Of a DNA stretch of 22,287 bases, positions 1 to 9,033 are shown piece after piece. The stretch comes from Jimgerdemannia flammicorona (taxonomy: Eukaryota > Mucoromycota > Endogonomycetes > Endogonales > Endogonaceae). Where the stretch lies: positions 1-22,287 of the forward strand of contig RBNI01001471.1 in NCBI GenBank assembly GCA_003990745.1. The letters are read 5' to 3'. The stretch's first letter is position 1. The number at the start of each line of letters is the position of its first letter. The notes under the pieces were generated by a model that was given only the letters and a program-made list of their open reading frames with translations, was not told where the DNA came from and did no database searches. The translations under genes and the position numbers were made by a program.

Positions 1-4
1 GACC

Positions 5-24
5 AAAAAAAAAAAAAAAAAAAA
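5..24. repeat. Poly(A) tract, 20 A
   Basis: A run of 20 adenines sits at the left edge of the window, followed by about 70 bp of unassigned sequence and then a second, longer A run. On its own it could be a microsatellite or the tail of a retroposed sequence. Confidence 0.9.
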
Positions 25-62
25 GGGAAGGATTAATGTATTATATGGAATAGACAGGTATT

Positions 63-96
63 AATAAAGGATTGGAGTCCAAGTAACTATAAAAAG

Positions 97-147
<51 letters not shown>
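63..147 (+). repeat. AATAAA signal followed by 51-A tract
   Basis: AATAAA lies at 63-68. An almost pure A stretch starts at 91 and runs unbroken from 97 to 147 (51 A). A canonical poly(A) signal about 25 bp before a long A tract is the pattern left by a reverse-transcribed polyadenylated RNA (LINE, SINE or processed transcript). The source would lie mostly outside the window. A plain microsatellite, or an assembly artefact at a homopolymer, is possible. Confidence 0.5.
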
Positions 148-149
<2 letters not shown>

Positions 150-238
150 ATGACATAGTATTTATTGATATATGGGTAAATGATATCATTATTATTGTGA
201 GTAAGAACAGGCTTAATAGAGTAAAGTAAACCTTATAC

Positions 239-1195
239 TGAGAATTCAAGATGACTGACATGGGTAATATATCTTTTCTTTTAGGAATATTAATTATATA
301 TAACAGGAACACATATGCCATATATCTCTTATAAGTGATATATGCTAAAGCCATTCTTGAATATTTTAATATAAGTGAATACAAGTCCATTAGTACTCCT
401 ATAGATACTTTTATAAAGTTAAAAAAACCTGATACTACTCCTGAGGATGACAACAATATGCTTACTAAGAATAGTATTAAAGATATTTCCTATTAGTAAG
501 CAGTTGGTTCTCTTATGTATTTTATACTAGAAATGAGATCTGATATATTCTATACTATTAACAAGGTGGTACAATATTCTTTCTGCTATAATAATTTACA
601 TTGAAGTGCTATTAAGAGGATTTTCTAATACTTAAAGAGATCAGCATACTATATGGTCACATTAGATAGTGACATTAGATTAAGTGAGAGCAATGGTAAG
701 AGTAATGATATCTAGCTATCTGGTATATATGATACTAATTGGGCTAGAGACTTAGATAACCATTGATTTATGACTAGGTACTTCTTCCATATTGGTGATC
801 AGGGATCTGTTATTTTGTGGCAAATATATAAGCAATTCTCTATTGCAATATCATCTATATAAGCTGAATATCAGACTTTATCATTGGTAATAAAGAAAGC
901 TATATGGTTCTGCAAACTATTAAAGAAGCTTGGCTTTATACAAGAAAGCACTATACTATACTAAGATAACCAGACTATGATTGCAATTGCCAAGAATCCA
1001 GTACACTACAACAGAATGAAATATATTAATATATAGTATCATTTTATATATGAATGCATAGAAACCAGCATCATATATCTGGAATATACTCTCATGGAGT
1101 ATATGATTGTAGACTCCTTGACCAAAGTTCTTCTAAAGTCAAAGTTTGAGCAATGTGTTAAAGGAATGAGTCTTATGAGCTATATGCCTGTCTAG
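239..1195 (+). pseudogene. Ty1/copia polyprotein remnant: end of RT plus RNase H
   Basis: One frame reads through about 950 bp as the C-terminal part of a copia polyprotein. It opens with a DMG..SFLLGI-type RT segment (from about 251), then FNISEYKS.STPI, then AVGSLMYF.LEMRSDI (about 496-545). The RNase H part follows, with AEYQTLS..IKKAIWF (about 862-912), DNQTMIAIAKNPVHYNRMKY (about 965-1024) and the closing DSLTK. The reverse transcriptase catalytic motif lies upstream of the window. About ten in-frame stops interrupt the frame, but I see no frameshift, so decay is by substitution. Most stops are explained by CAA or CAG becoming TAA or TAG, or by TGG losing a G. The frame stops at TAG TAG (1193-1198). 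Confidence 0.88.
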
Positions 1196-1531
1196 TAGTT
1201 AATTATGGGATATTTTTCAGACTACAAAAAGCCTCTCTTACTATATTATATATTATATATATTACATTCTCACATTCTTTACCTATGGATATTTTTGGAT
1301 ATATTTCAGAATACTTTTCAACTTGCAAAAATTTCTACATTAGTCCAGATCTATATTACTGGTCTTTTTACTATATTTTTTATATATTTTCATACTTATA
1401 AGCAGGGAATTTTGGCCTTCTGTAGTTATTTAAATATATAGCATCTTGTTGGTTATATTTAGTTTACTCTAGTTTGCTTCTATTCTAGTTTGTATTCTTT
1501 TTTTTGGATTATATATCATGTTGAGCAAGAG
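1196..1531 (+). other. AT-rich 3' untranslated part of the copia element
   Basis: Between the copia stop codon and the probable LTR start lies about 335 bp of T-rich sequence with many TATA steps. A 78-codon open frame at 1205-1441 is composed of Y, I, L and F as expected from base composition and resembles nothing. The stretch ends in a short purine-rich run (gagcaagag) just before TGTTAGG, which could act as the polypurine tract. Confidence 0.5.
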
Positions 1532-1768
1532 TGTTAGGATGGCAACTCAATATGTTAGAATATGATCTTACACCATTATATCAGATTTATATTATTTATT
1601 AGTAATACAAGAAATATGTGACCTATACAACTTCAATAAAGTGCCTCTCTTTACAATAGAATCTTGCTACAAAGCCAGTCTGTTGATACAACTTCACAGT
1701 AGAGTCAGTCTAACAATATAACTCTATACAAACAAAGCCAGTCTTAATACAACTTTGCTCAAGAAATC
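1532..1768 (+). repeat. Probable copia 3' LTR (decayed)
   Basis: TGTTAGG directly after a purine run, downstream of the copia RNase H, is the usual start of a 3' LTR. Inside are AATAAA near 1636 and three imperfect copies of a unit of about 30 bp containing AAAGCCAGTCT...ATACAACTT (from about 1670, 1700 and 1733). The other LTR is outside the window, so neither end can be confirmed by pairing. The right end is set only by the start of the next LTR at 1769. Confidence 0.45.
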
Positions 1769-2408
1769 TGTCATTCTCAGAGAGCTACTGATTTAGGAAG
1801 AATCTATGATATGTGAGTTACTCAAGTTATCTAAATTATCTGTATTATCTGAGTTATCAAGTTATTCTATATTTCTAGAAGAGCTAATTCAGGAATAATC
1901 TGTGACACCCAAGTTATCTACATTATCCAAGTTATTTATCTATTCTCAGTGAGCCAATTCAGAAGAATCTATACCATCCTCTATTCTTAGTAAGTCTAAT
2001 TCAGGAGAATCTGCTAAATCAAGTTATCCACTAAATCCATATAAAGAATACTGTATATAAGAGATCACTATCCAGAAATCATATACTTTTAGAGATCAAT
2101 ATACTATACTGAGATTGTCATATAGAAATCACATAAGGAAACCATTAAATTGCCAGACCATCTATACTATACAAAATACTGCTCATACTTAAGAATCTAT
2201 CTCAATAAGGAAATCTACATAAATTGACTGCTATGTGAACAGAGGAACTAGTATTGTATCCAGACTTAACTATTATACTACTAAATACTAAGAACCTTAG
2301 AAATCTTAGAACATTTTGTTACTTTTTGACAAAGTAGCTAGAGGCTCAAGCCAAACTATATCAATCTCTAATCTTATAATTTGCCTCTATTGAGCCAGGT
2401 ATATTATA
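1769..2408 (+). repeat. LTR-A, copy 1 (plus orientation)
   Basis: This stretch is homologous over most of its length to the reverse complement of 16294-16822. Shared blocks include the end (CCTCTATTGAGCCAGGTAT followed by a TTATA/TTACA terminus), ATTGTATCCAGA, AAATCTACATAAATTGAC and CAGTGAGCCAATTCAGAAGAAT. It starts TGTCATTCTC and ends ...ATTATA (ATTACA-like before decay), giving TG...CA termini. I see no target-site duplication (left flank aaatc, right flank atata). It may therefore be a recombined junction rather than a clean solo insertion. Confidence 0.7.
1773..2030 (+). repeat. Internal tandem subrepeats in LTR-A
   Basis: Four degenerate units start near 1773, 1866, 1942 and 1983. Each has the pattern ATTCTCAG..GAGCTAATTCAGGA-GAATCTGTGA, usually followed by CAAGTTATCTA-CATTATC blocks. 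Unit length varies from about 40 to 90 bp because the CAAGTTATC part expands and contracts. The inverted copy at 16.7-16.8 kb keeps at least one unit plus several GTTATCCAAG blocks. Confidence 0.55.
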
Positions 2409-2435
2409 ATATAAGAATATAATAATATACCTTTT

Positions 2436-3878
2436 GCAGAACATTATAGTTATAAAAAACTCTTACTAATATAACTCAGAACTTTTACTGGCTAAGGATG
2501 ATAGATGATATTAAGGACTTCTATTATTCTTATAATCTATATCAAAGAAATAAGGTAAGAAATTAAGTATCTTTATGACTTCTTCAATCTCTATCAATAC
2601 CTACTAGAAATTGAGACCAGATTGTCTTAAACTTTATAGTAAGACTACTCAGAACCAACTAAGAAAAGAGTACTATAGTAGTATTCATAGATAGGCTCAG
2701 CAAACAGATACATTTTGAACCTACTACTACTATAGTCACTGTACCAGAAATAGCAAAAATCTTCTTATATATAGTCTTTAAGCTATATAGACTACTATTA
2801 GTAATAATCTCAGATAGAGACTCCAAATTTACAAGTGCTTTTTAGAAAGCATTCTTTGAAATAATAAAAACTAAGTTATTATTCTCTACTACCTACTACA
2901 TATCTACAAACTGATGATCAGATAGAAAGAACTAATAAAATTCTTAAACAAATATTAAGAATATTCTATAAATATAAATAAGATAACTGGGACTAATATC
3001 TTCTATTGATAGAATTTGTCAATAATAATGTTAAATAGTCATCTACTCAAATGATACTTTTCTTTATAAATATTGATCAATACCCATGAACTCTAACAAC
3101 TATAGAAAAATCTATAGTATCTGTAGCAGAAGACCTTATAGTAACTATTGAGAATATTATATAATTAGTACAAAAAGAATTATAGAAGACTCAGAAGCAA
3201 TAAGTCAAATATATCAATCAATATAGAAGAGAAGTTCTCTTTAAAGTTGAAGACTTAGTTCTCTTAGAAGTCTTCAATATAACTATAGAAAATTAGACCA
3301 GACATCCTAAACAAAGTCTATGTCCAAAATATATTAGACCTTATCTGACTAAAGAAATAATATCTGATGTGTTATACCAATTAAAACTCTCTCAAGATAT
3401 GAAAATATATAATATATTTCATATTTCACTACTTAAGTAGTATACTTCAAATTAAATTTCTAATTAAGAAATACTTCTACCATTATTAATAATAATTTAA
3501 AGGCAATCAGAATATATTGTAGAATAAATTTTAGACTGCTGAGTTATAAAAAGAGAATGAGAAACATCTTTAGAGTATTTAGTAAAATAGGAAGGCTACT
3601 CTTTATATAACTTTACCTAGGAATTAGAAAGAAATCTCACTAATACTAAAGAAAAGATCCTAGAATATTTGGTACAATAAGAAAGAAAACTACAATCTTG
3701 CTGATATATCACTCATATCTCTTAGTCTAAGGAGAATGAATGGATGCAACAGGTCCAGGTAATGTGGGCTAAAGAATATATATGTATATAATATGCCAAA
3801 TTTGAAGAAGTTGAATCTCTAACTTATAGTTCTGAGATTAATCTACTATCTACTATATCACAAGATACTGATTATTAA
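2436..3878 (+). pseudogene. Ty3/gypsy integrase and chromodomain remnant
   Basis: The frame opens in the integrase HHCC finger region (EHYSYKKTL, then NFYWLRMIDDIKDFY and LYQRNK; 2436-2550). The core follows with IDRL, TTTITVPEIAKIF, ISDRDSKFTSAF (about 2810-2850), TDDQIERTNKILKQ (about 2920-2960) and FVNNNVKSS. About 3520-3680 reads as a chromodomain: EYIVE.ILD, then EYLVK.EGYSLYN.T.ELE and NTKEKILEYL. A short tail ends at TAA 3876-3878. Many stops interrupt it and there is at least one local frameshift near 2905, although the first and last codons are in the same frame. RT and RNase H are missing upstream, where LTR-A abuts directly. It is the 3' end of a chromovirus, lying in the same orientation just upstream of the gag-dUTPase element. 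Confidence 0.88.
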
Positions 3879-4343
3879 AATAAAATAAGTAAATATAGAA
3901 AAAGTTATAAAAAAAATTTTCATGAACTAAGACTAGTAATCTAAAAGAATTGATTATGAGAATGATAATAAAATTAAGACAAAGAATATAAACTCTCTAA
4001 GAAAAAATAGTAAAACTGAAAGTCAGTCTATTCTCTCCATACTACTGATGGAAAATAAGATATAAATATTTAAGAAGATTCTGTTGAAGGAAATTCTCCA
4101 GCAGTGATTGATATCAGAATCACTTCTAGTATATAGTATTGAACATATGACTCTTTAATATATGAATTCAATACATTAGATAACTGTACTACAAACATAT
4201 CACTTTTTGAGAAAAATGAATATTTCTAGACTTTTGACAATCAAAATAGTATAACAACACTATACCAAAATAAGAAAACTCAATGAGAATATTGAAAACT
4301 GAGAAAGACTATTTAATGAGAATATTAAATCTTAAAGAGGAGA
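3879..4343 (+). other. 3' untranslated tail and polypurine tract of the integrase-chromodomain element
   Basis: About 465 bp of AT-rich DNA without recognisable coding. It ends in the purine run AAAGAGGAGA (4334-4343), immediately followed by TAATATAATG, which could be a decayed TG LTR start. This is the expected order chromodomain, tail, polypurine tract, LTR. One perfect TGATATCA palindrome lies at 4109-4116. Confidence 0.5.
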
Positions 4344-4723
4344 TAATATAATGAAATTACATTCCAATATTATAAAGGATGATATTGTCAAGCTGATATC
4401 ATCAAATTCATATGTATCACTAGTAAGGTTATATACTAGAAAAATCAAAAATATTAGTAAAATCATAATAAACACTAATTTTAGCTCTTTTCAACTGATG
4501 ATATCATAGTAGTCATACTAGTCTCTATACTAGTTTAATATATACTTGTACTGATATTACTATGAATATATGTACCTCAGAAATAGACTAAGGATGCTAA
4601 AAATAGTATAAGACTAAATTAGTCTACAGCTACATTAATATCATAAACTAAAATAGTCTCTGATATCATAGGAACTAGAGTATATTGAAATTAGCTACTA
4701 ATATCATCAGCCTTCTGATATCA
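4109..4723. promoter_or_regulatory. Cluster of TGATATCA palindromes
   Basis: Five perfect copies of the 8-bp palindrome TGATATCA lie at 4109, 4394, 4499, 4661 and 4716. Three copies with one transition lie at 4552 (TGATATTA), 4636 and 4699 (both TAATATCA). The variants are what C-to-T decay at the palindrome ends would leave. A dyad motif repeated in a probable LTR suggests binding sites for a dimeric regulator, but only the repetition itself is seen. Confidence 0.4.
4344..4723 (+). repeat. Probable LTR-B of the + strand gypsy element
   Basis: The start is supported by the adjoining polypurine tract (4334-4343). The end is provisional: ATATCA at 4701-4706 or 4718-4723 would mirror the initial TGATAT-like bases. 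No second copy exists in the window, so length is uncertain, and the LTR may run further and include the reading frame that starts at 4929. I could not recognise a primer-binding site. The interval is unusually rich in the palindrome TGATATCA. Confidence 0.4.
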
Positions 4724-4928
4724 CAAGTTAGTAAAATCTTCAAGACCAGTGACTTCATGAGCTAAACTAAACTATCAAGCTATAAAATCATAGCTATCTT
4801 ATACTAAAATAGTTTGTTTGATAAATAAATAAAAGGTTAGCAAATTGGCTCTAAAAAATGATTAACTAAATAATAGCTATATGAACTTAAAGACACTCCT
4901 CCAAAACAAAACTAGACATTAACAAATT

Positions 4929-5640
4929 ATGTCCTTCTCTTCTGAATGTGTCTACTAAGTACTCTGGAATACTGTCTTTGACTATCAATATTAGTTTATC
5001 TGGAAATATATTAATATAGATATCTATGATCTTGAGCAGTATCTACAAGCTACTGATGAAGTTATATCTAGAATACAACAGATCACCAGATACTTTATAA
5101 TATTAAGAAACTATCAAGCAAATATACTTATTGTCAAAAGTAGTATAAACACTTCAGAAATACTAGATGAATATAATATCTCTATATTTAGATAGCATAT
5201 TTTGTTCTATATCTACTAATTGTTCAGAAAAATACCCTTTATTATTAGTGGTATATAAGGAATAGCTTCTGTCAAAATTGACAGCCTCAATGACACCCAC
5301 ACTATATAAGTAGAGTTAGATCTTACAAATAACTTTAACCTTTAAGACTGCTATAATAATGATGCTTAGCCTTATGAGAATGAGATATTCAACTCTATTA
5401 TTAGTCTCTTTTAAGAACCAATTATATAAGTCTCTATCTCTATCAGTATCTGGCCCCCTGACTACTCTGTTCCTTCTAATATTAGACTTATCTCTGACTG
5501 GTCTTCTATATTATCTGAGATTATAAAGTCAGAAGTTAGCTCAGAAGAGCTAATCTATTTCTCATTCAGTATAGAGATAGATAAAAAGCCTCTAACCACT
5601 TATATAGAAATCTACCACTACTTTATGATATAATACATTA
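4929..5640 (+). pseudogene. ORF-X remnant upstream of gag, unknown protein
   Basis: From ATG 4929 (context AACAAATTATG) one frame reads as a plausible, mostly helical protein for about 235 codons and perhaps further, broken only by stop codons with no visible frameshift. Landmarks: DLEQYLQATDEVISRIQQ (codons 34-51), LRNYQANIL (59-67), NTSEILDEYN (74-83), a basic LFRKIP (98-103), ISLFxEPII (158-166) and WPPDYSVPSN (175-184). The same order of blocks with similar spacing appears in the frame at 9882-9034 on the - strand: YQYIL, STQELQDATP, IHQIFRHAP, ISIFQGPSIQV, PPQDPTFVP and LIDWRAPDLL. I do not recognise the family. It lies between the probable LTR and the gag core, so it is either the N-terminal extension of Gag, a separate first ORF, or LTR-resident. 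Confidence 0.55.
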
Positions 5641-6165
5641 TATTATAAAGTCTTAGTCAAAATCTAGAACAATAATATTATAAATTAGCATCATTATGAC
5701 TTTATAATAACAACATTATGATATAACTTTTATATCATTTCTAGTGACTTTCTATCTTATATCTTTTAGTCAATAGTTAGTCAATATCTAAAGATCTTCA
5801 AAATGTACAAATACTCTCAGAGAAATGATTCAAGAACTCTCAGAATTTATAGAATATTTAATAAAAAGGACAATTAAGACTTAAGTCTATAATATATAAA
5901 TAAGTTCTAGAATAATCTCCAATAAAAAGACTATATTTAAAAAGAATATACTATAAGACTTAGACTTTAAAGAATTAAAGTCTATAATTGCCAAATTATT
6001 ATACAAGTCTACCAAAAGGAGACTAGATTAATTAGAAGTACAAAAGAGAGTACTTAGACATTAAGACAGCCACTTCTTTAAGCTAAAGATATCTGACATA
6101 AGTGTTTTAAGTTATTGATAACAAGGATCATTAACTTAAAGGATATAATTACTATTAGTAAAGAT
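5641..6165 (+). other. No recognisable feature; probable continuation of the element's 5' coding region
   Basis: About 525 bp of AT-rich sequence with no frame I can follow. It sits between ORF-X and a better-preserved frame starting near 6166, inside the same + strand element. The ORF-X frame may continue to about 5780 (YYKLAS region), but stops become dense. Confidence 0.35.
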
Positions 6166-6600
6166 ACACTATTATACTCAAGCTGAAGAATTTAATAAAA
6201 TTATTACTAAATAGACTAAAACTCATACCAGCTAAAAGGAGTTTGATAAACTCAATAATAAAACTATCTAAGAAGTATTAAATACTTTTCTCACACTTAA
6301 AAAAGAAGTCCCCTATACTCATGAACTTAAAAAAAGAATTCAACAGGCTAGTTGGCAGCTATTTTTATGAGAAATATATATAAGAATCCATTAAAGCTAC
6401 AAGTGAAAATTTTCTGAATCTCCTCTCAAACAATTGCTACTATAAAGCCAAGACCTTTCTGAACTATAAGGAATACTATATCTATTAAAAGAAATCTCAC
6501 TTCTATTACTAAATTCTCTATACATAAGTAAGAATAATTCAGTAATAAGAACTATAAGCAATTAGACCTAGTAAGACCTCTGACATATTATCTAGACCTA
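6166..6600 (+). pseudogene. Decayed coding stretch between ORF-X and gag, unknown
   Basis: One frame gives a credible helical, K/E/L-rich protein interrupted by stops that are mostly CAA, CAG or TGG derivatives. Readable parts are QAEEFNKIITK, EFDKLNNKTI, EVLNTFLTLKKEVPYTHELK (about 6260-6330), RIQQASWQLFL and SPLKQLLL. I recognise no domain. It probably belongs to the long 5' coding region of the + gypsy element, in a different frame from the gag section that follows. Confidence 0.4.
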
Positions 6601-7951
6601 AGAGGATAATCAAAAATTCACCTGAACCTGACATTGGTGCCCTCAGTACTATTACAGAACTACTACTAAGAACATTAAGTCTACTAAAAAGTATAGTAGA
6701 TCTATCAAAACCACCAGTCTATAGGCTCACCTATCTTAGTAATATTATAGAAGAATCAACTCTAAACTGTGATTGATATACCATAATAATAAAAGAACCT
6801 CAATTATCTCACCAAATAGACAACAGAGATAGCAGAATAATATCAATAGATGATAAGATAGTAGTATTGGCTAATTAAGTAACTATGCTTACTTAAGCTC
6901 TTTATCTTAGCATTGAAATAAATAAGTCTATAAAAGGCCTCCACCTCACTCCATTTAAAGGTAAAGCAGACTAAGTAATAATATTTGTAGGACAAGTTGA
7001 TACCAATTATCATACCAATAAATAAAATAATAATCAGAATCCAAAAAAACTCTTAATAATAATATATACTATAAGATTGAAGATCTCTATATAACTGCAG
7101 GTTCATAAGTAGAGAAGGTTACTATATACTTTACAGATACAGCTGTCTAATAGTAGTGCAACCTACCAATACACCCCCTCACCTAGAAAACTCATTATGA
7201 AATTAATGCAAGTAAAGAAGATAACAATTACTCTAACTATAAAGCCTACCCAGCTACTATAGGCCTAAATGAGCTAATTATTCAGTAGTTCTGTAGCTCT
7301 GCCTATATTGCTAAAGCTAGAACTAAGCTTAAGAATCTATACTTCTATAATGATAGAAAAGAAGATCTTGAAGTATTCACTACAAGACTAAAACCCCTTT
7401 AGAATACTATAAAAGTAGAATATAGCTAATGAGAATAGACTATAAATAAAACCCAAGCTGCCTATTTCTTAGATGTCATCTCTGAATAGTTATCAGAAAA
7501 AAATACATAAACAAGGATGATCTTATGATTGCCCATATGAGCAATGATACTTAGAATAAGCTGTTACTAGAGTATATATCATCCTCACAGGCCAAAGGCC
7601 AAGAGACAACAGAAATAACAATAAAGAAGACAAATGATACTAATTTAAGAAGAAGTACAAACCTCAGAATAAGTCCTCAAGATATAAAGAGAATTCAAGA
7701 AACTGTCTAAGAAAATGGAAGAACTTATAAAGAAGGAAGTATACTTTCACTACAAGAAGAGAAAATATATGTCTCATAAATATCCTGATAAAAAGACCAA
7801 TACAAATAAAGAATCATCCTCCTCACACACTATCACTATGATAGGAGATAATTCCAAAGAAATTTCTGAGAAAATCAAGATTAAGAAATTCCACATTATC
7901 ATAAAGATCCCAAACAAAGCACATAAATTTAATACTAGTTATAATCTCTAG
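6601..7951 (+). pseudogene. Ty3/gypsy gag core and zinc knuckle (+ element)
   Basis: A gag-like region starts with SPEPDIGALSTITELL, continues through IDDKIVVLANQVTMLTQAL (a likely coiled coil) and LTPFKGKADQ (about 6945-6975), and later shows RTKLKNLYFYNDRKEDLEVF (about 7318-7380). Frames shift several times. The end is well kept: an uninterrupted frame 7715-7951 contains the nucleocapsid knuckle at 7742-7783. Its spacing is exactly C-x2-C-x4-H-x4-C, but all four ligand positions now read Tyr (YFHYKKRKYMSHKY). TGY-to-TAY and CAY-to-TAY transitions explain all four. It is followed in frame, after TAG 7949-7951, by the dUTPase section. Confidence 0.75.
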
Positions 7952-8251
7952 TCTAGTATAGAAGTAACTATCAAACCAGACAAGTAAGCAACCATTAGTA
8001 AAGATATTAGAATAGAAGTCTCCAAATATACCTATATCTATCTTACAGAAAGAAATAGTCTGGCCAAAAAAAAGAGACTCTATATAGCTAGAGGAGTTAT
8101 AAACCAAGGATTCAAAGACAAAATCAAGATCCTACTATACAATACTGGACAAAAGACTATCAAAATCATATGTAGAAAATGAATTGTCCAAGCTATCATC
8201 AAAGTAATATGTAATGATCTTAAAGTGAAAATAATGAATATATATCACTCT
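7952..8251 (+). pseudogene. dUTPase domain, motifs I-IV (+ gypsy element), interrupted before motif V
   Basis: dUTPase hydrolyses dUTP to dUMP and limits uracil in newly made DNA. In the frame that continues from the zinc knuckle I read decayed versions of its motifs. Motif I is KPDK.ATISKDI, motif II is RNSLAKKKRL, motif III is GVINQGFKDKIKILLYN (canonical GVID-DYRGEI), and motif IV is K.IVQAII (canonical GDRIAQ). The frame then reads IYHS and stops at the LTR of the inserted - strand element. Motif V (RG..GFGSTG type) is found in the same frame on the far side, from 15530. Stops TAA and TGA come from single transitions. Position between nucleocapsid and protease matches the second element in this window. 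Confidence 0.8.
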
Positions 8252-8252
8252 T

Positions 8253-8548
8253 TGTAATAAATATATATATTATAGAGAACAATTATACTTATTACAGTAT
8301 AAGAGTGCTTTGATATAGTTAAGTTAGATAAAATCTGAGACTTAAACTATATATCAGCAAATGTCTAAATAGAAATATATAACTAGATTTAAGGAGTAGA
8401 ACTTGAGAGGTTTTATTGTCTTTAGGAGATTTGAGTATATATGTAATAACTAACTAGACTGAGCTCTATTGAGATATTCAGAGAGAGTATTTATATAAGA
8501 AGAATAGAAAGAAAAAGAAATAGATAGAACATTATTAAGCTAGATACT
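8253..8548 (-). repeat. 3' LTR of the - element, outer part
   Basis: It matches 14997-15293 closely, from TGTAATAAATATATA... through GAACAATTATACTTATTA, TAACTAACTAGACTGAGCT and GAAAGAAAAAGAAATAGATA. Differences are mostly transitions. The match stops at ATACT (8544-8548), where the 1.58-kb element begins, and resumes at 10125. Confidence 0.9.
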
Positions 8549-8912
8549 GTCATGTAGTGGTCACTGAGTTTTTCAAATATGCCAGATTCTCTTTAAGGTA
8601 TATCTCTTAGACTAACTCAAGTTTGTTATAAGCAAGTTCTTATTGAAGTACCTTCTCAAGGTCTTATAATCCTCAAACTTCTTATCTTTAACTGTCTTGT
8701 TATCTCTTAGATTGCTTGCAAGGGATTGTGTATATTGCACTGAGTAGACTGACTTTATTTCAGAGGAAATAAGAGGGGTATTTATACAAAATATAATTCA
8801 ATAGTTGCTAAGATATAAAGCTAAATATAAATTCTAATAACTAAAATAAAATGCCAGGACAGAAAAAACTGCTAAGTTCCAGGGTCTACTGATGGTTGTA
8901 TAGGTTCAGGAT

Positions 8913-9022
8913 GCTGGTATAATTCAGTATTACATTGCTGGCATTATTCAGTATTATATCAAATGCCGGTGCTGGCATTATTCAGTGTTATATCAAATGC
9001 TGGTGCTAGCATTATTCAGTGT
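8913..9022. repeat. 34-bp minisatellite in the inserted element
   Basis: Two full 34-bp units (8937-8970 and 8971-9004) start GCTGGCATTATTCAGT and end AAATGCYGGT. They are flanked by a partial unit at 8913-8936 and an 18-bp partial unit at 9005-9022. It lies just beyond the 3' end of the ORF-X homologue. Confidence 0.9.
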
Positions 9023-9033
9023 AACCAAGAGAC

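Noticed and set aside
61..456. 131-codon frame on the - strand
   Set aside because: Its Phe run is simply the A51 tract read backwards, and the rest lies antisense to the copia frame.
1205..1441. 78-codon open frame after the copia stop
   Set aside because: Composition follows the T-rich DNA (Y, I, L, F), there is no domain, and it lies in the expected untranslated tail.
7823..8107. 94-codon frame on - opposite the dUTPase
   Set aside because: It is antisense to a recognisable dUTPase reading frame and has no family character.
8937..9022. CRISPR-like repeat array
   Set aside because: The 34-bp units are directly adjacent with no spacers, in a eukaryotic retroelement context. It is a minisatellite.
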